From NCBI GenBank assembly GCA_947494695.1, contig CANLWB010000011.1, positions 160,029 through 224,028 on the forward strand: 64,000 nucleotides of DNA, written 5' to 3'. Both the position numbers and the translations under genes were made by a program. Positions 46,195-54,806 of the stretch are shown here, piece after piece. Below the pieces are notes generated by a model. It did no database searches. It was not told where the DNA came from and saw only the letters and a program-made list of their open reading frames with translations. Each line of letters starts with the position of its first letter. Positions within the stretch are counted from its first letter, which is position 1. This DNA comes from an uncultured Flavobacteriaceae bacterium. Its GTDB lineage: Bacteria > Bacteroidota > Bacteroidia > Flavobacteriales > Flavobacteriaceae.

Positions 46195-46332
46195 GCTAAC
46201 GATTTGTGTAAGGATAGTTGCGTGATTTAGCAACTAACTTAATAAAAATAGAACGAACCAAAGGAAAATCCACAGGATTTTCCGAGTAGGCTAGAACCAA
46301 GCAATTATTTTTCTACTTTGCTGTGCGTTGGC
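46195..46332. repeat. Array palindrome P10
   Basis: The left arm GCTAACGATTTGTGTAAGGA continues TAGTTGCG. The central hairpin is a perfect 9-bp stem, GGAAAATCC (46263-46271) with GGATTTTCC (46275-46283). The right arm has GCAATTATTTTT and ends TGTGCGTTGGC. The last codons of the GrpB gene lie inside this right arm. Confidence 0.82.
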
Positions 46333-46904
46333 TTTTTTTCTATTAATTCTAATGTTTCCTTGACAAAATCTGTTTTTCCAAGTACATACGAACCTCTATC
46401 GTTTTTAAACTTAGATGCCAGTTCAATCTTTAAATCTTCATATTCTTTCGCTCGTTCTTTATTTCCATTTAAATAATCTCGAAAGTCTATTTGTTTCCAC
46501 ATTACATTATCTTTTGGGCACATGTGAATATGGAAAATCTGTTCTTTCGTTCCATCAATATTGTATCCTTTTCCGAACGTTGAATATTCCTCTATATTTT
46601 CCCTCGCTGGAACTTTAAAATGAGAGTACCCCAATTCCGTGAATTCTTCGATTAGTTTTTCGTCAAATAACAGTTCTTTGGGAATTTCAATCATTAAATC
46701 GATATAAGGCTTGGGTTTTATCGAAGTAATTGATGAGCTGCCAAAATGTTCAATCCGTAATATTTTTTCTTTCCCGACTTTATCCAAAATCCGTTGTTTT
46801 TCGTTTTCATATATGTTTTTCCAATCACGGTTATGGTCGACCAATTTAATCGGGAAAAGTGTATTCCAATCTTCTTTGGTTAAATCATATAATGTCTTTT
46901 TCAT
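46305..46904 (-). CDS. GrpB-family protein (nucleotidyltransferase fold)
   Basis: The 199-residue protein has the GrpB/UPF0157 pattern: VDHNRDWKNIYENEKQRI, the helix-loop HFGSSSITSIKPKPYIDLMIEI, IFHIHMCPKDNVMWKQIDFRDYL and the ERAKEYEDLKIELASKF helix. The fold is related to nucleotidyltransferases, and the usual GSTxxx[GN]xxxKPxxD site is present in the variant GSSSITSIKPKPYID. The function is unknown. It is a single-gene unit between P10 and P11. Confidence 0.88.
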   Translation of the reverse strand: MKKTLYDLTKEDWNTLFPIKLVDHNRDWKNIYENEKQRILDKVGKEKILRIEHFGSSSITSIKPKPYIDLMIEIPKELLFDEKLIEEFTELGYSHFKVPARENIEEYSTFGKGYNIDGTKEQIFHIHMCPKDNVMWKQIDFRDYLNGNKERAKEYEDLKIELASKFKNDRGSYVLGKTDFVKETLELIEKKPTHSKVEK

Positions 46905-46926
46905 TGTATCTTGATTTTTTTCAGCT

Positions 46927-47065
46927 GTTGTACAACAGTTTGTATAAGAATAGTGCGGTTTTGTGTCCGAGGATTTTCCGCAGGAAAATCAGAGAGACCA
47001 AATATGCACTAACCTTTTGATTTAGCATTAAACCTAAGCATTATTTTTAGGACACGTTGTTACCT
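46927..47065. repeat. Array palindrome P11
   Basis: The left arm has GTTGTACAACAGTTTGTATA and AGAATAGTGCGG. The inner hairpin is GATTTTCC (46972-46979) with GGAAAATC (46983-46990). The right arm has AAGCATTATTTTTAGG and ends ACACGTTGTTACC. Outer arms show good complementarity. Confidence 0.82.
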
Positions 47066-47076
47066 GCTTTTTCTAC

Positions 47077-47463
47077 TCAAATTCGTTTTGGTTTTCTTCC
47101 CAAATGCTCAGTCAATAATTTCCATGTAGCATCTTCTTTTATCAAAACAGAAGTCCTAATTCCATTTCCAGAAACTGGTTTTCCATTTATGATTCCAGTC
47201 CAATTAAATTCGAATAAATAGACCGCATACTTTTTATCCTTTACTAACCATTTAATATTTTCAACAGCATATTTTTCATTCTTAGTTGTATGAAAATTTC
47301 TCTCAAATGCTTTTTGAATATTTTCTTTTCCAATGTGAATTGTTCCATCAGAAAATGTAACACTTACATTTTCGGAAACTAGAGGCTTAACTAATTTCCA
47401 ATCCTGAGTTCCTAAAGCTGTTTCATAAGATTTAATAAATTCTTCTGGATTCTTTATTTTCAA
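47077..47463 (-). CDS. NTF2-like (SnoaL-type) protein
   Basis: I choose a TTG start at 47,463 because the product then begins MKIKNPEEFIKSYETALG as in related proteins. The longer frame from 47,553 would translate palindrome P12. The 128-residue protein has the NTF2 fold: YETALGTQDWKLVKPLVSENVSVTFSDG, IHIGKENIQKAFERNF and SGNGIRTSVLIKEDATWKLLTEHLG. Such proteins are isomerases, cyclases or binding proteins. It is a single-gene unit between P11 and P12. Confidence 0.82.
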   Translation of the reverse strand: MKIKNPEEFIKSYETALGTQDWKLVKPLVSENVSVTFSDGTIHIGKENIQKAFERNFHTTKNEKYAVENIKWLVKDKKYAVYLFEFNWTGIINGKPVSGNGIRTSVLIKEDATWKLLTEHLGRKPKRI

Positions 47464-47465
47464 AT

Positions 47466-47540
47466 TGCAGGTAACGTCTCTTGTATGTTGCGTTTGCCTG
47501 CCGAAGACGGCACATGCAATATACAAATTGTTACCCATAG
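47466..47540. repeat. Array palindrome P12 (short form)
   Basis: At about 70 bp this is the shortest copy. GTAACG near 47,468 pairs with GTTAC near 47,533, TTGTATGTTGC pairs with GCAATATACAA, and the centre is the hairpin TGCCGAAGACGGCA. It lies between the RNA ligase and NTF2 genes. It is the copy that most resembles a classical short attC. Confidence 0.8.
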
Positions 47541-47545
47541 TACTT

Positions 47546-48556
47546 TTATGCAAAGAATTCAGTTACCAATTGACTGGCGTGCTTATTCACGAATTTATTG
47601 ACAGTTTTACTTTCGTGTTTTTCTAAAGCATCATATTCAGCTCTATTATCTTTGATAAAATCAGTCAGAATATCTTTATTGAACATTCCCAGTACTTTTC
47701 CGAAATCTCTTTTTGGGTTCACTTCACCTATCTTGCTAATTACATTGTTTAATCGGTTTGAAGAAATGTATTTATAAGCTTCTTGACATAAATTTTCTGC
47801 CTCCTCACTTAATTCTTCGTCGTTGTGTAGAAGTTGCCTCAATATTTGCTTATCAATATAATTGTTATTTTCAGACCAATCCTCGTTTTTGTTTTTGATT
47901 AATATTCTTGAACCGCTGTTGAAAAACAATGGCTCGATTGGTCGAATAACCACACCTTCACAAAGGTTGCCGTCAAGCTCTGGCAATCCAAATTTTAGAG
48001 GTAAAGTACTTTTAAACTTATTTGGATATTCTAAACACTTTCTTAGACTGCCTTTGAAAAGAGTATCTGCATAGATAAAACCAAATTTTTCAAAAAGATT
48101 ATTCGCTAATTCTATATCAAGATACTGTTCACCATTAAGCATTATATCAAATGCAAAAAAATCATTCTCCGGACTGTAATAAATTCCTCTTTGTACCAAT
48201 TTCACATCTTTCTTTATAGGCACATCCTTGTGCGGATAACCGCCACCAATTAATTCACCAAAAACTGTCAAAGTATTTAAGTCAAAATCTTTTTTTAGGT
48301 ATTCAAAAAGCTCAAATACATTGTTTTTATATTTTTCAAGAACTATTTTTGAATTATAAAAGTTTTCATCATTCGCTATCAATTCGGTTCTTTTGGCTGA
48401 TTTTAAATCTTTTCCATTTGTGATAAAACTAAAATTAGCACCATGTGCTTTTTCCTGTACAACGTAATCTATCTCAGCAAATCCTCTGTCAAATATTGAT
48501 TGAACAAACTCTTTTTGATATGAATTTTCTATTGAGTTAAACTTTTTAAATTCCAT
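47546..48556 (-). CDS. Rnl2-like RNA ligase
   Basis: The 336-residue protein has the nucleotidyltransferase motifs of the T4 Rnl2 family in order. Motif I is EKAHGANF with Lys36 as the AMP-accepting residue. The others are VFGELIGGGYPH, FFAFDIML, LCEGVVIRP (motif IV) and ILIKNKN (motif V). The C-terminal 110 residues are helical. Rnl2-type ligases seal nicked RNA duplexes. In phages they repair tRNA cut by host defences. As a chromosomal single gene between P12 and P13 it may act in RNA repair or anti-defence. Confidence 0.9.
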   Translation of the reverse strand: MEFKKFNSIENSYQKEFVQSIFDRGFAEIDYVVQEKAHGANFSFITNGKDLKSAKRTELIANDENFYNSKIVLEKYKNNVFELFEYLKKDFDLNTLTVFGELIGGGYPHKDVPIKKDVKLVQRGIYYSPENDFFAFDIMLNGEQYLDIELANNLFEKFGFIYADTLFKGSLRKCLEYPNKFKSTLPLKFGLPELDGNLCEGVVIRPIEPLFFNSGSRILIKNKNEDWSENNNYIDKQILRQLLHNDEELSEEAENLCQEAYKYISSNRLNNVISKIGEVNPKRDFGKVLGMFNKDILTDFIKDNRAEYDALEKHESKTVNKFVNKHASQLVTEFFA

Positions 48557-48583
48557 TTATTCCGAAATGTTGGTTTTTATTAT

Positions 48584-48712
48584 GGGTAACGTGTATGGTT
48601 AGTTGCGTTGGCGAGAACTAAGTTAGCAAAAGAAAACGAACCAGAGGAAAATCCGTAGGATTTTCTGAGTACACACAGAACAAGCAATTAATCATCACGT
48701 TGTTGTACAGCG
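48584..48712. repeat. Array palindrome P13
   Basis: The left arm GGTAACGTGTATGGTTAGTT continues GCG. The hairpin is GAAAATCC (48647-48654) with GGATTTTC (48658-48665). The right arm CAAGCAATTAATCATCACGT ends TGTTGTACAGC. The 3' end of the next gene unit lies in the right arm. Confidence 0.82.
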
Positions 48713-49371
48713 TTTTTTGTTATTTTTTTAATTAATTCACTATCAATGTTTTCAGTGCCCAATTTTATAAATTTAAACCATTCCACTTTTGAGTCTTGCA
48801 ATTCTATAATCAATGCTTTATTTTTATATGAATAGACTATTCGGTTGTCAAAAACTTCATACTCAGTCCCAAAATCAGATTCAAGTTCTGCTTTAGTCAG
48901 TCCAGCAAGATTTGCTTATTTCAAATCACTGTCCTTTCCAGAAACAGTGAACTCAATAAGGATTTCAGTTTTATCTTTCCAAGTATGTTTGTTTTTTCCG
49001 TATTTGAAAACAACTACATCGAAAGGTGCAATTTCACTCCATAATGAATTGTTCGGAAAAGTTGTGTAGTGATAGTATATTGAATCTTTTATTTGAGGTG
49101 TGAAATAGTATTTTGTTCCGTTAGTTACACTGCTTAAAGATTGCCCTTTAATTGATTTATATTCATTTAAATCTATCGGGTTTTCAAGGAATTCAATCAT
49201 TTTTTTATTTATAAAAGGTTCTATTTCATATTCAGTAATTTCAATTTCATGTTGTTTAGGTTCGGGTTCATATTTGTCTTGAATAACCAAAATTCCAGCA
49301 ACAAGAAATCCAAATAGACATAAAACGCCAATTAAAGCAATAGTTAATAATATGTTCAGGACTTTTTTCAA
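48688..49371 (-). pseudogene. Hypothetical membrane-anchored protein gene split by one TAA
   Basis: One frame runs from about 49,371 (TTG, LKKVLNILLTIALIGVLC) to a TAA at 48,916-48,918 after SGKDSDLK. It continues in the same frame as ANLAGLTKAELESDFGTEYEVFDNRIVYSYKNKALIIEL to a stop at 48,688. The intact product would be about 227 residues with one N-terminal membrane helix. The upstream extension to an ATG at 49,425 would translate P14. No family is recognised. One base change would restore it. Confidence 0.75.
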
Positions 49372-49372
49372 A

Positions 49373-49512
49373 TGTTGTACAACGTGTTCGTGTATGGTTT
49401 GTGGTGTTTGGTAGTAAGATAACAAAAAGGTAAGAACGTTTAGGAAATCCGCTAGGATTTCTCGAGTAGCCTTTACACACTAACACTATTAACTATAGGC
49501 GTTGTTAGTACT
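49373..49512. repeat. Array palindrome P14
   Basis: The left arm is GTTGTACAACGTGTTCGTGT and ATGGTTTGTGG. The inner hairpin pairs GAAATCC (49444-49450) with GGATTTC (49455-49461). The right arm has ACACTAACACTATTAACTAT and ends GGCGTTGTTAGTAC. Confidence 0.82.
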
Positions 49513-49516
49513 CGTT

Positions 49517-50761
49517 TTATAATTTTTCTAAATCATTTTGATATTTTTCCAATTTTCCTGTTTCGCTTTTATTTGTCAATTCAATCGCTTTCTTATAATG
49601 TGTTTTTGCTTTTTCTCTATTCCCGTTTTTTTTGTAAAATGTTCCCATAGCATTATAAATAGCAGCTGATTTGGGAAACTTTTTTAAACCAGAATTATAA
49701 ACATCTAATGCTTCTTTTTTCTTTCCATTTTTTGCAAAATAATCTCCAAATCTAATGACCCATATTTCCAGTGTTGGGTTTTGAAAATGCTCTTTAAACA
49801 CGTTTGCATATACTTTAAACCTTTCAAAATTATTTTCTTTCATTGCATTAAAAAGTAAAAAATGTCGAGTCGTTTTATGCACGTCAGAAGAAATACCGTA
49901 GCGATCACCTCGATGTTGATAGTACTTCTTTATATAGTCTAAGTTTCCTAATTGATCAAACTCTTTTAAACTATAAAAGCGTAAAGTATTATAGTCTTGA
50001 AAATGAACTTTTAATCCATTGTTTATTGTTTTTAAAGGTGTTGTATAATGATCTTCATTTAATAGATTATCAATTTCCCATATAATATTTGAAGAATTGT
50101 GGATTTTTAGAATACTATCAGTTTTATTTAATGATTGTTCTATATAAGTTTCTTCTGGTGCTCTAGAAAAATATAGATAGGTTTTATTTGATCTATTTTT
50201 TACAATATTTGTATCTAAAGCTGAAATTCTCTCTTCAGTCAAATGCGTTGGACTTGCAATAAAGAAGGCATTAAATGTATTTTGATGAAGGGCAAAAATT
50301 TCTAATCCAAGTCCTCCAGCCATTTCCCAACCAAAGTATGAACGCTCTTTTTCTTTTAAAGTTCTATAATTTTTGTCTATATGTGGTATTAGTTCTTTAG
50401 TTAAAAAGCTAATGAACTTATTTGCATCTTCATATAATAACTTTCTTCTTTTTCTTCTATCAGTGTTTATGCCAACAACAATAAGTTCTGGCGATTTATC
50501 TTTGAATCTTAACATTCTTTGATAGGCAACTGGATGTAAAAAATATTCTTGTCCATCCATTACATACATCACAGGGTATCTTTTTGTCTCTAATTTTTGA
50601 TAACTAGGCGGTAGGTATATCTCGATAGCTCTTTTTTCATCTAAATATTTTGAATCAATTTTATTGGTATCAATAAAGCCTATTTTTTCATTGGATTGTT
50701 GTCCATAGGAATACAGTGATATAAGAATTAAAACAATTAATAGATTTACTTTTTTATACAT
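49517..50761 (-). CDS. Esterase-D-like alpha/beta-hydrolase fold protein with TPR tail, nucleophile not evident
   Basis: The 414-residue protein has a signal peptide (cut near SYGQQ). Residues 25-270 resemble the putative esterase D/enterochelin esterase family: RAIEIYLPPSYQKLETKRYPVMYVMDGQEYF and KELIPHIDKNYRTL. Where the GxSxGG nucleophile elbow is expected the sequence is YFGWEMAGG (143-150), with no Ser. Residues 335-410 are two to three TPR units (ALDVYNSGLKKFPKSAAIYNAMGTFYKKNGNREKAKTHYKKAIEL). It may be a non-catalytic binding protein. An IS481 relic lies 12 bp upstream of its start. Confidence 0.78.
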   Translation of the reverse strand: MYKKVNLLIVLILISLYSYGQQSNEKIGFIDTNKIDSKYLDEKRAIEIYLPPSYQKLETKRYPVMYVMDGQEYFLHPVAYQRMLRFKDKSPELIVVGINTDRRKRRKLLYEDANKFISFLTKELIPHIDKNYRTLKEKERSYFGWEMAGGLGLEIFALHQNTFNAFFIASPTHLTEERISALDTNIVKNRSNKTYLYFSRAPEETYIEQSLNKTDSILKIHNSSNIIWEIDNLLNEDHYTTPLKTINNGLKVHFQDYNTLRFYSLKEFDQLGNLDYIKKYYQHRGDRYGISSDVHKTTRHFLLFNAMKENNFERFKVYANVFKEHFQNPTLEIWVIRFGDYFAKNGKKKEALDVYNSGLKKFPKSAAIYNAMGTFYKKNGNREKAKTHYKKAIELTNKSETGKLEKYQNDLEKL

Positions 50762-50773
50762 TGTGTTTATTAA

Positions 50774-51120
50774 TGTTCGTAAAGGGACATGGTTTACACA
50801 AGTTGAAGATTAAGGTTTACACTAAATTAATTTCTAATCTTGTGGATTGTTGTTTATTTCTAGGATGTTTTTCATCAAAGAACCCTAAAAATACATTTCT
50901 AAAAAAGACTTTCCAAATACCGTTACCAATATCTTCAATAGCGACATGTTTTCCTCTTAAAGCAGCCGCTACATATACCCAGTAATATGACTTCCATCTT
51001 ACAGCTCCACTTTTAGTTACTTTTAGGATTTTGTAGTTAGTGTCATAGCGAAAATTTGGTGTTTTTTCAGGGAATGGTCTGTTAGAAAAGTCATGACAAT
51101 TGCAACAATAGTTTTTTAAT
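50774..51120 (-). mobile_element. IS481-family relic: transposase C-terminus and terminal end
   Basis: On the minus strand from about 51,119 to 50,817 the frame reads RPFPEKTPNFRYDTNYKILK, then VTKSGAVRWKSYYWVYVAAA, and ends NKQQSTRLEINLV. This is the typical end of an IS481-type transposase. It is followed by the terminal sequence that reaches TGTTCG at 50,774. The left two thirds of the element are missing. It cuts the 3' end of the AhpD-like gene to its right. Confidence 0.85.
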
Positions 51121-51462
51121 CAAATAGTTCTAATGCTTGTTTGTATTATCATTTAGTCCTTTTTGACTAACAAGCGTTATTTCTTCAGTCATTTTAAGTA
51201 TTACTTTTTCTTCTTTTGAGAAAAGTTCCGATTCGCTCCATGCATTAAGTAAGTGTAAACGTTGATGCGTTTCATTTGTTTTAAGAGCTTCATTCATATA
51301 CATGTTAATACAATAAGCACAACCATTAATTTGAGAAGCTCTCATTTTTATTAATGAAATTTGACTTTTACTTAATGGTGACTTGTTTAAGTAATCCTCT
51401 AAAGCAAACATTCCTTGTTAGGCTTTAGGTTCCGTGTCGTAAATATTTATTCTCTGTTTCAT
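51121..51462 (-). pseudogene. Carboxymuconolactone decarboxylase/AhpD-family gene, triply damaged
   Basis: The original start is the ATG at 51,462 (MKQRINIYDTEPKA), followed by a TAA at 51,418-51,420 where relatives have Tyr. The frame then continues QGMFALEDYLNKSPLSKSQISLIKMRASQINGCAYCINMY with the AhpD CxxC. After GLNDNT a one-base shift is needed to read KQALELFD, and there the IS481 relic begins. The last 40 or so residues are gone. It would have been an alkylhydroperoxidase-like protein transcribed with the SDR gene. Confidence 0.85.
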
Positions 51463-51475
51463 CTTTTAAAATGAT

Positions 51476-52234
51476 TTAAGCTAATAACAAAGGATTAATA
51501 TTGGTTCCACCATCTACATTGTATTCAGCACCAGTAATAAAAGAGGCTTTATCTGAAGCAAGGAATGTCACCATTTCAGCAATTTCTTCAGGTTGTCCAT
51601 ATCTTTTCAGAGGGATTCTATTCTGCATCATATCTCCTAAACTTTTAAGTTGTTCTTCTGACATTCCTGTTTTACCAAAAATAGGTGTAGCAATTGGTCC
51701 AGGATTCACAACATTTATTCTAATTTTTGCAGGAGCTAATTCTGTAGCTGCTGTTCTGGTGTATGCATTCAAAGCCGCTTTGGAAGCACTATAAACAGCT
51801 GTATTTGGCATTCCTGTATAGGCATTAATTGAAGATAGATTAATAATGTTTCCACCTTTGTTTATAATTGGTAAGAACTTTTCTATTGTGAATACAGCTC
51901 CCTTAAAATTAATATCCATTAGATTGTCAAATGTTTTTTCAGAAATTTGACCTACAGGAACAGGGGAAAACACACCTGCGTTTACAAATAAAATATCAAT
52001 TTTTCCAAATTCGCTTTCTATTTGATTTACCGCATTGTCTATAGCGGAAAGCTCAGATACATCAGCTGTAATACCTTTTATACCAAGTTCCTGGGCAGCT
52101 AAATTCACTTTTTCGGTAGACCTACCAATTATAATAACGTTTGCACCTTCTGCCTTAAATTTTTTCGCTGTTGAATATCCAATGCCACTATTACCGCCTG
52201 TGATAACTGCTATTTTATTGTTTAATAGACTCAT
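51476..52234 (-). CDS. Short-chain dehydrogenase/reductase, glucose/3-oxoacyl reductase-like
   Basis: The 252-residue classical SDR has AVITGGNSGIGYSTAKKF, NAGVF, the Ser in IINLSSINAY, and the catalytic YSASKAALNAY, then the C-terminal DKASFITGAEYNVDGGTNINP. It uses NAD(P)H on an unknown carbonyl substrate. It lies between an AraC gene and the AhpD-like pseudogene on the same strand, an arrangement often seen in stress-induced AraC/SDR/AhpD groups. Confidence 0.93.
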   Translation of the reverse strand: MSLLNNKIAVITGGNSGIGYSTAKKFKAEGANVIIIGRSTEKVNLAAQELGIKGITADVSELSAIDNAVNQIESEFGKIDILFVNAGVFSPVPVGQISEKTFDNLMDINFKGAVFTIEKFLPIINKGGNIINLSSINAYTGMPNTAVYSASKAALNAYTRTAATELAPAKIRINVVNPGPIATPIFGKTGMSEEQLKSLGDMMQNRIPLKRYGQPEEIAEMVTFLASDKASFITGAEYNVDGGTNINPLLLA

Positions 52235-52331
52235 CTTTTTTAGATTTTAATTATATAAATTTTATTTGATGCAAATATCAAAGTATGGTCTTATATATGG
52301 ATTATCAATCTAAACCTTAGGATAGTCAATC

Positions 52332-53213
52332 TCAAATCGAGTTGTTTTTTTTTAAGTTCTCTAGAAACTGAAGAGGAGTTATTTTAGTATGTTTTTTAAA
52401 GAATCGATTAAAGTTAGAGGGTTCTTTAAATCCCATTTTAAAAGCTATTTCTTGCGAGGTATATTTGTTTTCAGAAATGTTTCTTTTTATTTCTAATAAT
52501 AACCAGCCATCTATAAACTCTTTAGCTGTTTTGTTTGTGATTTCTTTACAAATATTGTTTAGGTAATTATAAGAAACATTTAATTTCTTTGCATAATCTT
52601 TAGCACTATGAAGTTTATTATAATTTTTTATGATAGATTCTTTGAATAGATAAAAGTTTTTTAACCTTTCTGTCTCAAAGAAAATATGTTGTTTACAAGC
52701 AAGCCTTTTGATTTGAAAAAGAAGAGTCATAAAAGAGGAACAGATAATTTCTGCTTTTAAATTCGTGTCCCCATCTTCTACTAATCTTTCAATTAGTAAT
52801 AAAATAGATTCTATGGAGTTTATACTTTTTTTACCTATTTGAATATTTGGAGTATAAAATATTTGGAGAAAGTGGAATAGGTTTTTATCGTTAATATTTT
52901 GTGTAATAAATGCATCTTCAAAGCCTATGACGTATCCTTTTACAGTCTCTTGCTTATTGAATGAATGAATTTGTCCTCTTTTTATAGGTAGAATAGTTCC
53001 TGTAGATATTGCTTCTTCTTTAAAATCGATAGTGTGTTTACTTTTTCCACCAAATACAATAATCAGTGCATGAAAATCGATTCTGTGTGGTTTGGATAAG
53101 TCAAAATTTTGTTCAGATACTCGTTGATAGAGTTCCCTAATCGAAATTAGTTCAAATGGAATATCTTGCTTAGCAAAGCGTAAAAAAGGAATATTTTCAA
53201 TATCATCATTCAT
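52332..53213 (-). CDS. AraC-family transcriptional regulator
   Basis: The 293-residue protein has an N-terminal cupin half (HRIDFHALIIVFGGKSKHTIDFKEEAISTGTILPIKRGQIHSF) and a C-terminal AraC domain (SAKDYAKKLNVSYNYLNNICKEITNKTAKEFIDGWLLLEIKRN and EIAFKMGFKEPSNFNRFFKKHTKITPLQF). It probably controls the SDR and AhpD-like genes downstream (97 bp to the SDR gene). Confidence 0.92.
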   Translation of the reverse strand: MNDDIENIPFLRFAKQDIPFELISIRELYQRVSEQNFDLSKPHRIDFHALIIVFGGKSKHTIDFKEEAISTGTILPIKRGQIHSFNKQETVKGYVIGFEDAFITQNINDKNLFHFLQIFYTPNIQIGKKSINSIESILLLIERLVEDGDTNLKAEIICSSFMTLLFQIKRLACKQHIFFETERLKNFYLFKESIIKNYNKLHSAKDYAKKLNVSYNYLNNICKEITNKTAKEFIDGWLLLEIKRNISENKYTSQEIAFKMGFKEPSNFNRFFKKHTKITPLQFLENLKKNNSI

Positions 53214-53295
53214 TAACTCTTCTACATTTATTTGTTTTTTTGTATCATTTAATTATTTAAATAATTAAAAACTAAAACCCTTGATATTTTACGTT

Positions 53296-54162
53296 TTAAA
53301 AAAATAGTACTCTTGAAAAAAGAAATAAATTATGAAAATTTGTAGTTGCGCAACAGCCACCGTTGTTGCCCAACGTTTTTAATATTTTTTCAATCCGTTT
53401 AATATCCTCTAAACTGATTAATTTTAATATTTTTATAAAAATGTTATCATCATTGATTTCAATTTCCAGACCTTTTTGATTCTCAAAATTTTCAAGAAGT
53501 TTGTTAATTTTTATCAAATCATAACTTCTTTTAAAAGTAAATGACTCATAGTCCTTTAATCGTAAATCATCGTCGTTTCTAAATTTGTCAAATATTTTTT
53601 CGGCAGTAGATTTTTCTCTTAAATAATAATGTCCATTGGTATTCTTAATTTTTTTCCAGAACATTAAATGTGATTCTTTATAATCGTCTTGATAATAAGT
53701 CATTCCGTGAAGTTCAGGTGCAGGTAAAATTAAAATTCCATTCTCAAAAGAGAAAGGGTTTGAGTAAGACCAATCATCGTAATTATTTAAAGTTTTGGTA
53801 TTGTCAAAAACATCAAATTGTTCGTCTGTTAGTTCAGTTCTTCTATAATCTTTGTTTTCTTTTAAATAATTAAGTGCGATTTCGGCTTGTTTTTCGTCTT
53901 CAGTGAGTCGTTTTTCCAAATCAGTTTCAGGTACAGTTCTGAATTCGTTATCATGAGCAACCCAATGTCCGGATTCAGCTTCTTCCAATGTGATTTTGGT
54001 TCCAGTTTCTGGGTCAATAATGAATTCATCTGACAAACTTTCTTTTAACTTTCGTTTATATTCTTTGTGTTCGGCAGAATTTGACTGCTTATATACAGAA
54101 AAAAAATAATAGATAAAGAATATCGCTCCAATTCCACCAATTATATATATGAATATTATCAA
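53296..54162 (-). CDS. Hypothetical membrane-anchored protein with altered 3' end
   Basis: The 288-residue protein has one N-terminal membrane helix (IFIYIIGGIGAIFFIYYFFSVY) and a soluble part rich in charged residues, with FIIDPETGTKITLEEAESGHWVAHDNEF near residue 50. No family was recognised. The last 20 or so codons (NNGGCCATTNFHN) are translated from palindrome relic P15, so the natural C-terminus near KILKTLG was probably changed by rearrangement. It is a single-gene unit between P15 and P16. Confidence 0.6.
   Translation of the reverse strand: MIIFIYIIGGIGAIFFIYYFFSVYKQSNSAEHKEYKRKLKESLSDEFIIDPETGTKITLEEAESGHWVAHDNEFRTVPETDLEKRLTEDEKQAEIALNYLKENKDYRRTELTDEQFDVFDNTKTLNNYDDWSYSNPFSFENGILILPAPELHGMTYYQDDYKESHLMFWKKIKNTNGHYYLREKSTAEKIFDKFRNDDDLRLKDYESFTFKRSYDLIKINKLLENFENQKGLEIEINDDNIFIKILKLISLEDIKRIEKILKTLGNNGGCCATTNFHNLFLFSRVLFF
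53344..53376. repeat. Array palindrome relic P15
   Basis: AGTTGCGCAACAGCCACCGT and TGTTGCCCAACG form a short piece that matches the right end of P9 (TTGTGCAACAGGCACCGTTG). Only one arm remains, within the 3' end of the gene at 53,296. Confidence 0.5.
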
Positions 54163-54187
54163 TTGTTTGTTGTTAGTTCAAATGTTG

Positions 54188-54359
54188 GGTAACGTTTAGC
54201 TATGCTGAGTGGGGATTAGAAAGCACTAACCTCTCGTCTTGCAAATAGCCACGCCTTGATTTAAAATTATTAATTGTGGCGGACTTTCCAATCTCCACGA
54301 ATATATCCTGACCGATAAAACCCCATTCATTCATAGGTTTTGTTGTGTGCCGTTATTGG
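54188..54359. repeat. Array palindrome P16
   Basis: The left arm is GGTAACGTTTAGCTATGCTG. AGTGGGGATTAGAAAGC pairs with ACTTTCCAATCTCCACG, GCCACGCC pairs weakly with GTGGCGG, and the right end is TGTTGTGTGCCGTTATTGG. It is the longest copy and lacks the GAAAATCC hairpin. Confidence 0.68.
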
Positions 54360-54360
54360 A

Positions 54361-54762
54361 TTATTTAGTAATACTAAATTCGACTTTTATGATTTCTATT
54401 TCAGAATCAATATTCCGGCATTCAGATGATTTACAAACTCTAATTTCTACATAATCTTTTCCCACATAGTTTTCTACTGCCAGATATTTGAAAAGAACCT
54501 TATCATACAAACCTAAACCTGTAACTTCGAATTCTATTTCGCTTTTTCTAAAATGATTTGCTTGAACAATAATAATAGCGTCAGTCACTCCATTAGGGCG
54601 ATCAAACGTTTTCTGTAGTCCTAAATCAAGAATATATTCTTCGTCATTTTTGGCATTTATTCGTAGTACATCATTTCTTTCAATTTCTTGATCAGAGCAA
54701 CAAGTAACAAGTAAAGCGATGAGTATGGCTAATACGGGTTTGAATACTTGATTAAATTTCAT
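54361..54762 (-). CDS. Hypothetical lipoprotein
   Basis: The start is the ATG at 54,762 (MKFNQVFKPVLAILIALLVTCC), giving a lipoprotein signal with Cys at 21 or 22; the frame upstream to 54,786 adds eight residues. The 133-residue product is beta-rich (AIIIVQANHFRKSEIEFEVTGLGLYDKVLFKYLAVENY) with a possible disulfide from the two Cys in VCKSSEC. No family is recognised. It is a single-gene unit between P16 and P17. Confidence 0.6.
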   Translation of the reverse strand: MKFNQVFKPVLAILIALLVTCCSDQEIERNDVLRINAKNDEEYILDLGLQKTFDRPNGVTDAIIIVQANHFRKSEIEFEVTGLGLYDKVLFKYLAVENYVGKDYVEIRVCKSSECRNIDSEIEIIKVEFSITK

Positions 54763-54806
54763 AGCTTTTATTTTTATAACATACATCTAGACTATCCAAA
54801 ATGGTT

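Noticed and set aside
47466..47553. N-terminal extension of the NTF2-like protein from the ATG at 47,553
   Set aside because: These residues are encoded by palindrome P12, and homologous sequence begins only at the TTG at 47,463.
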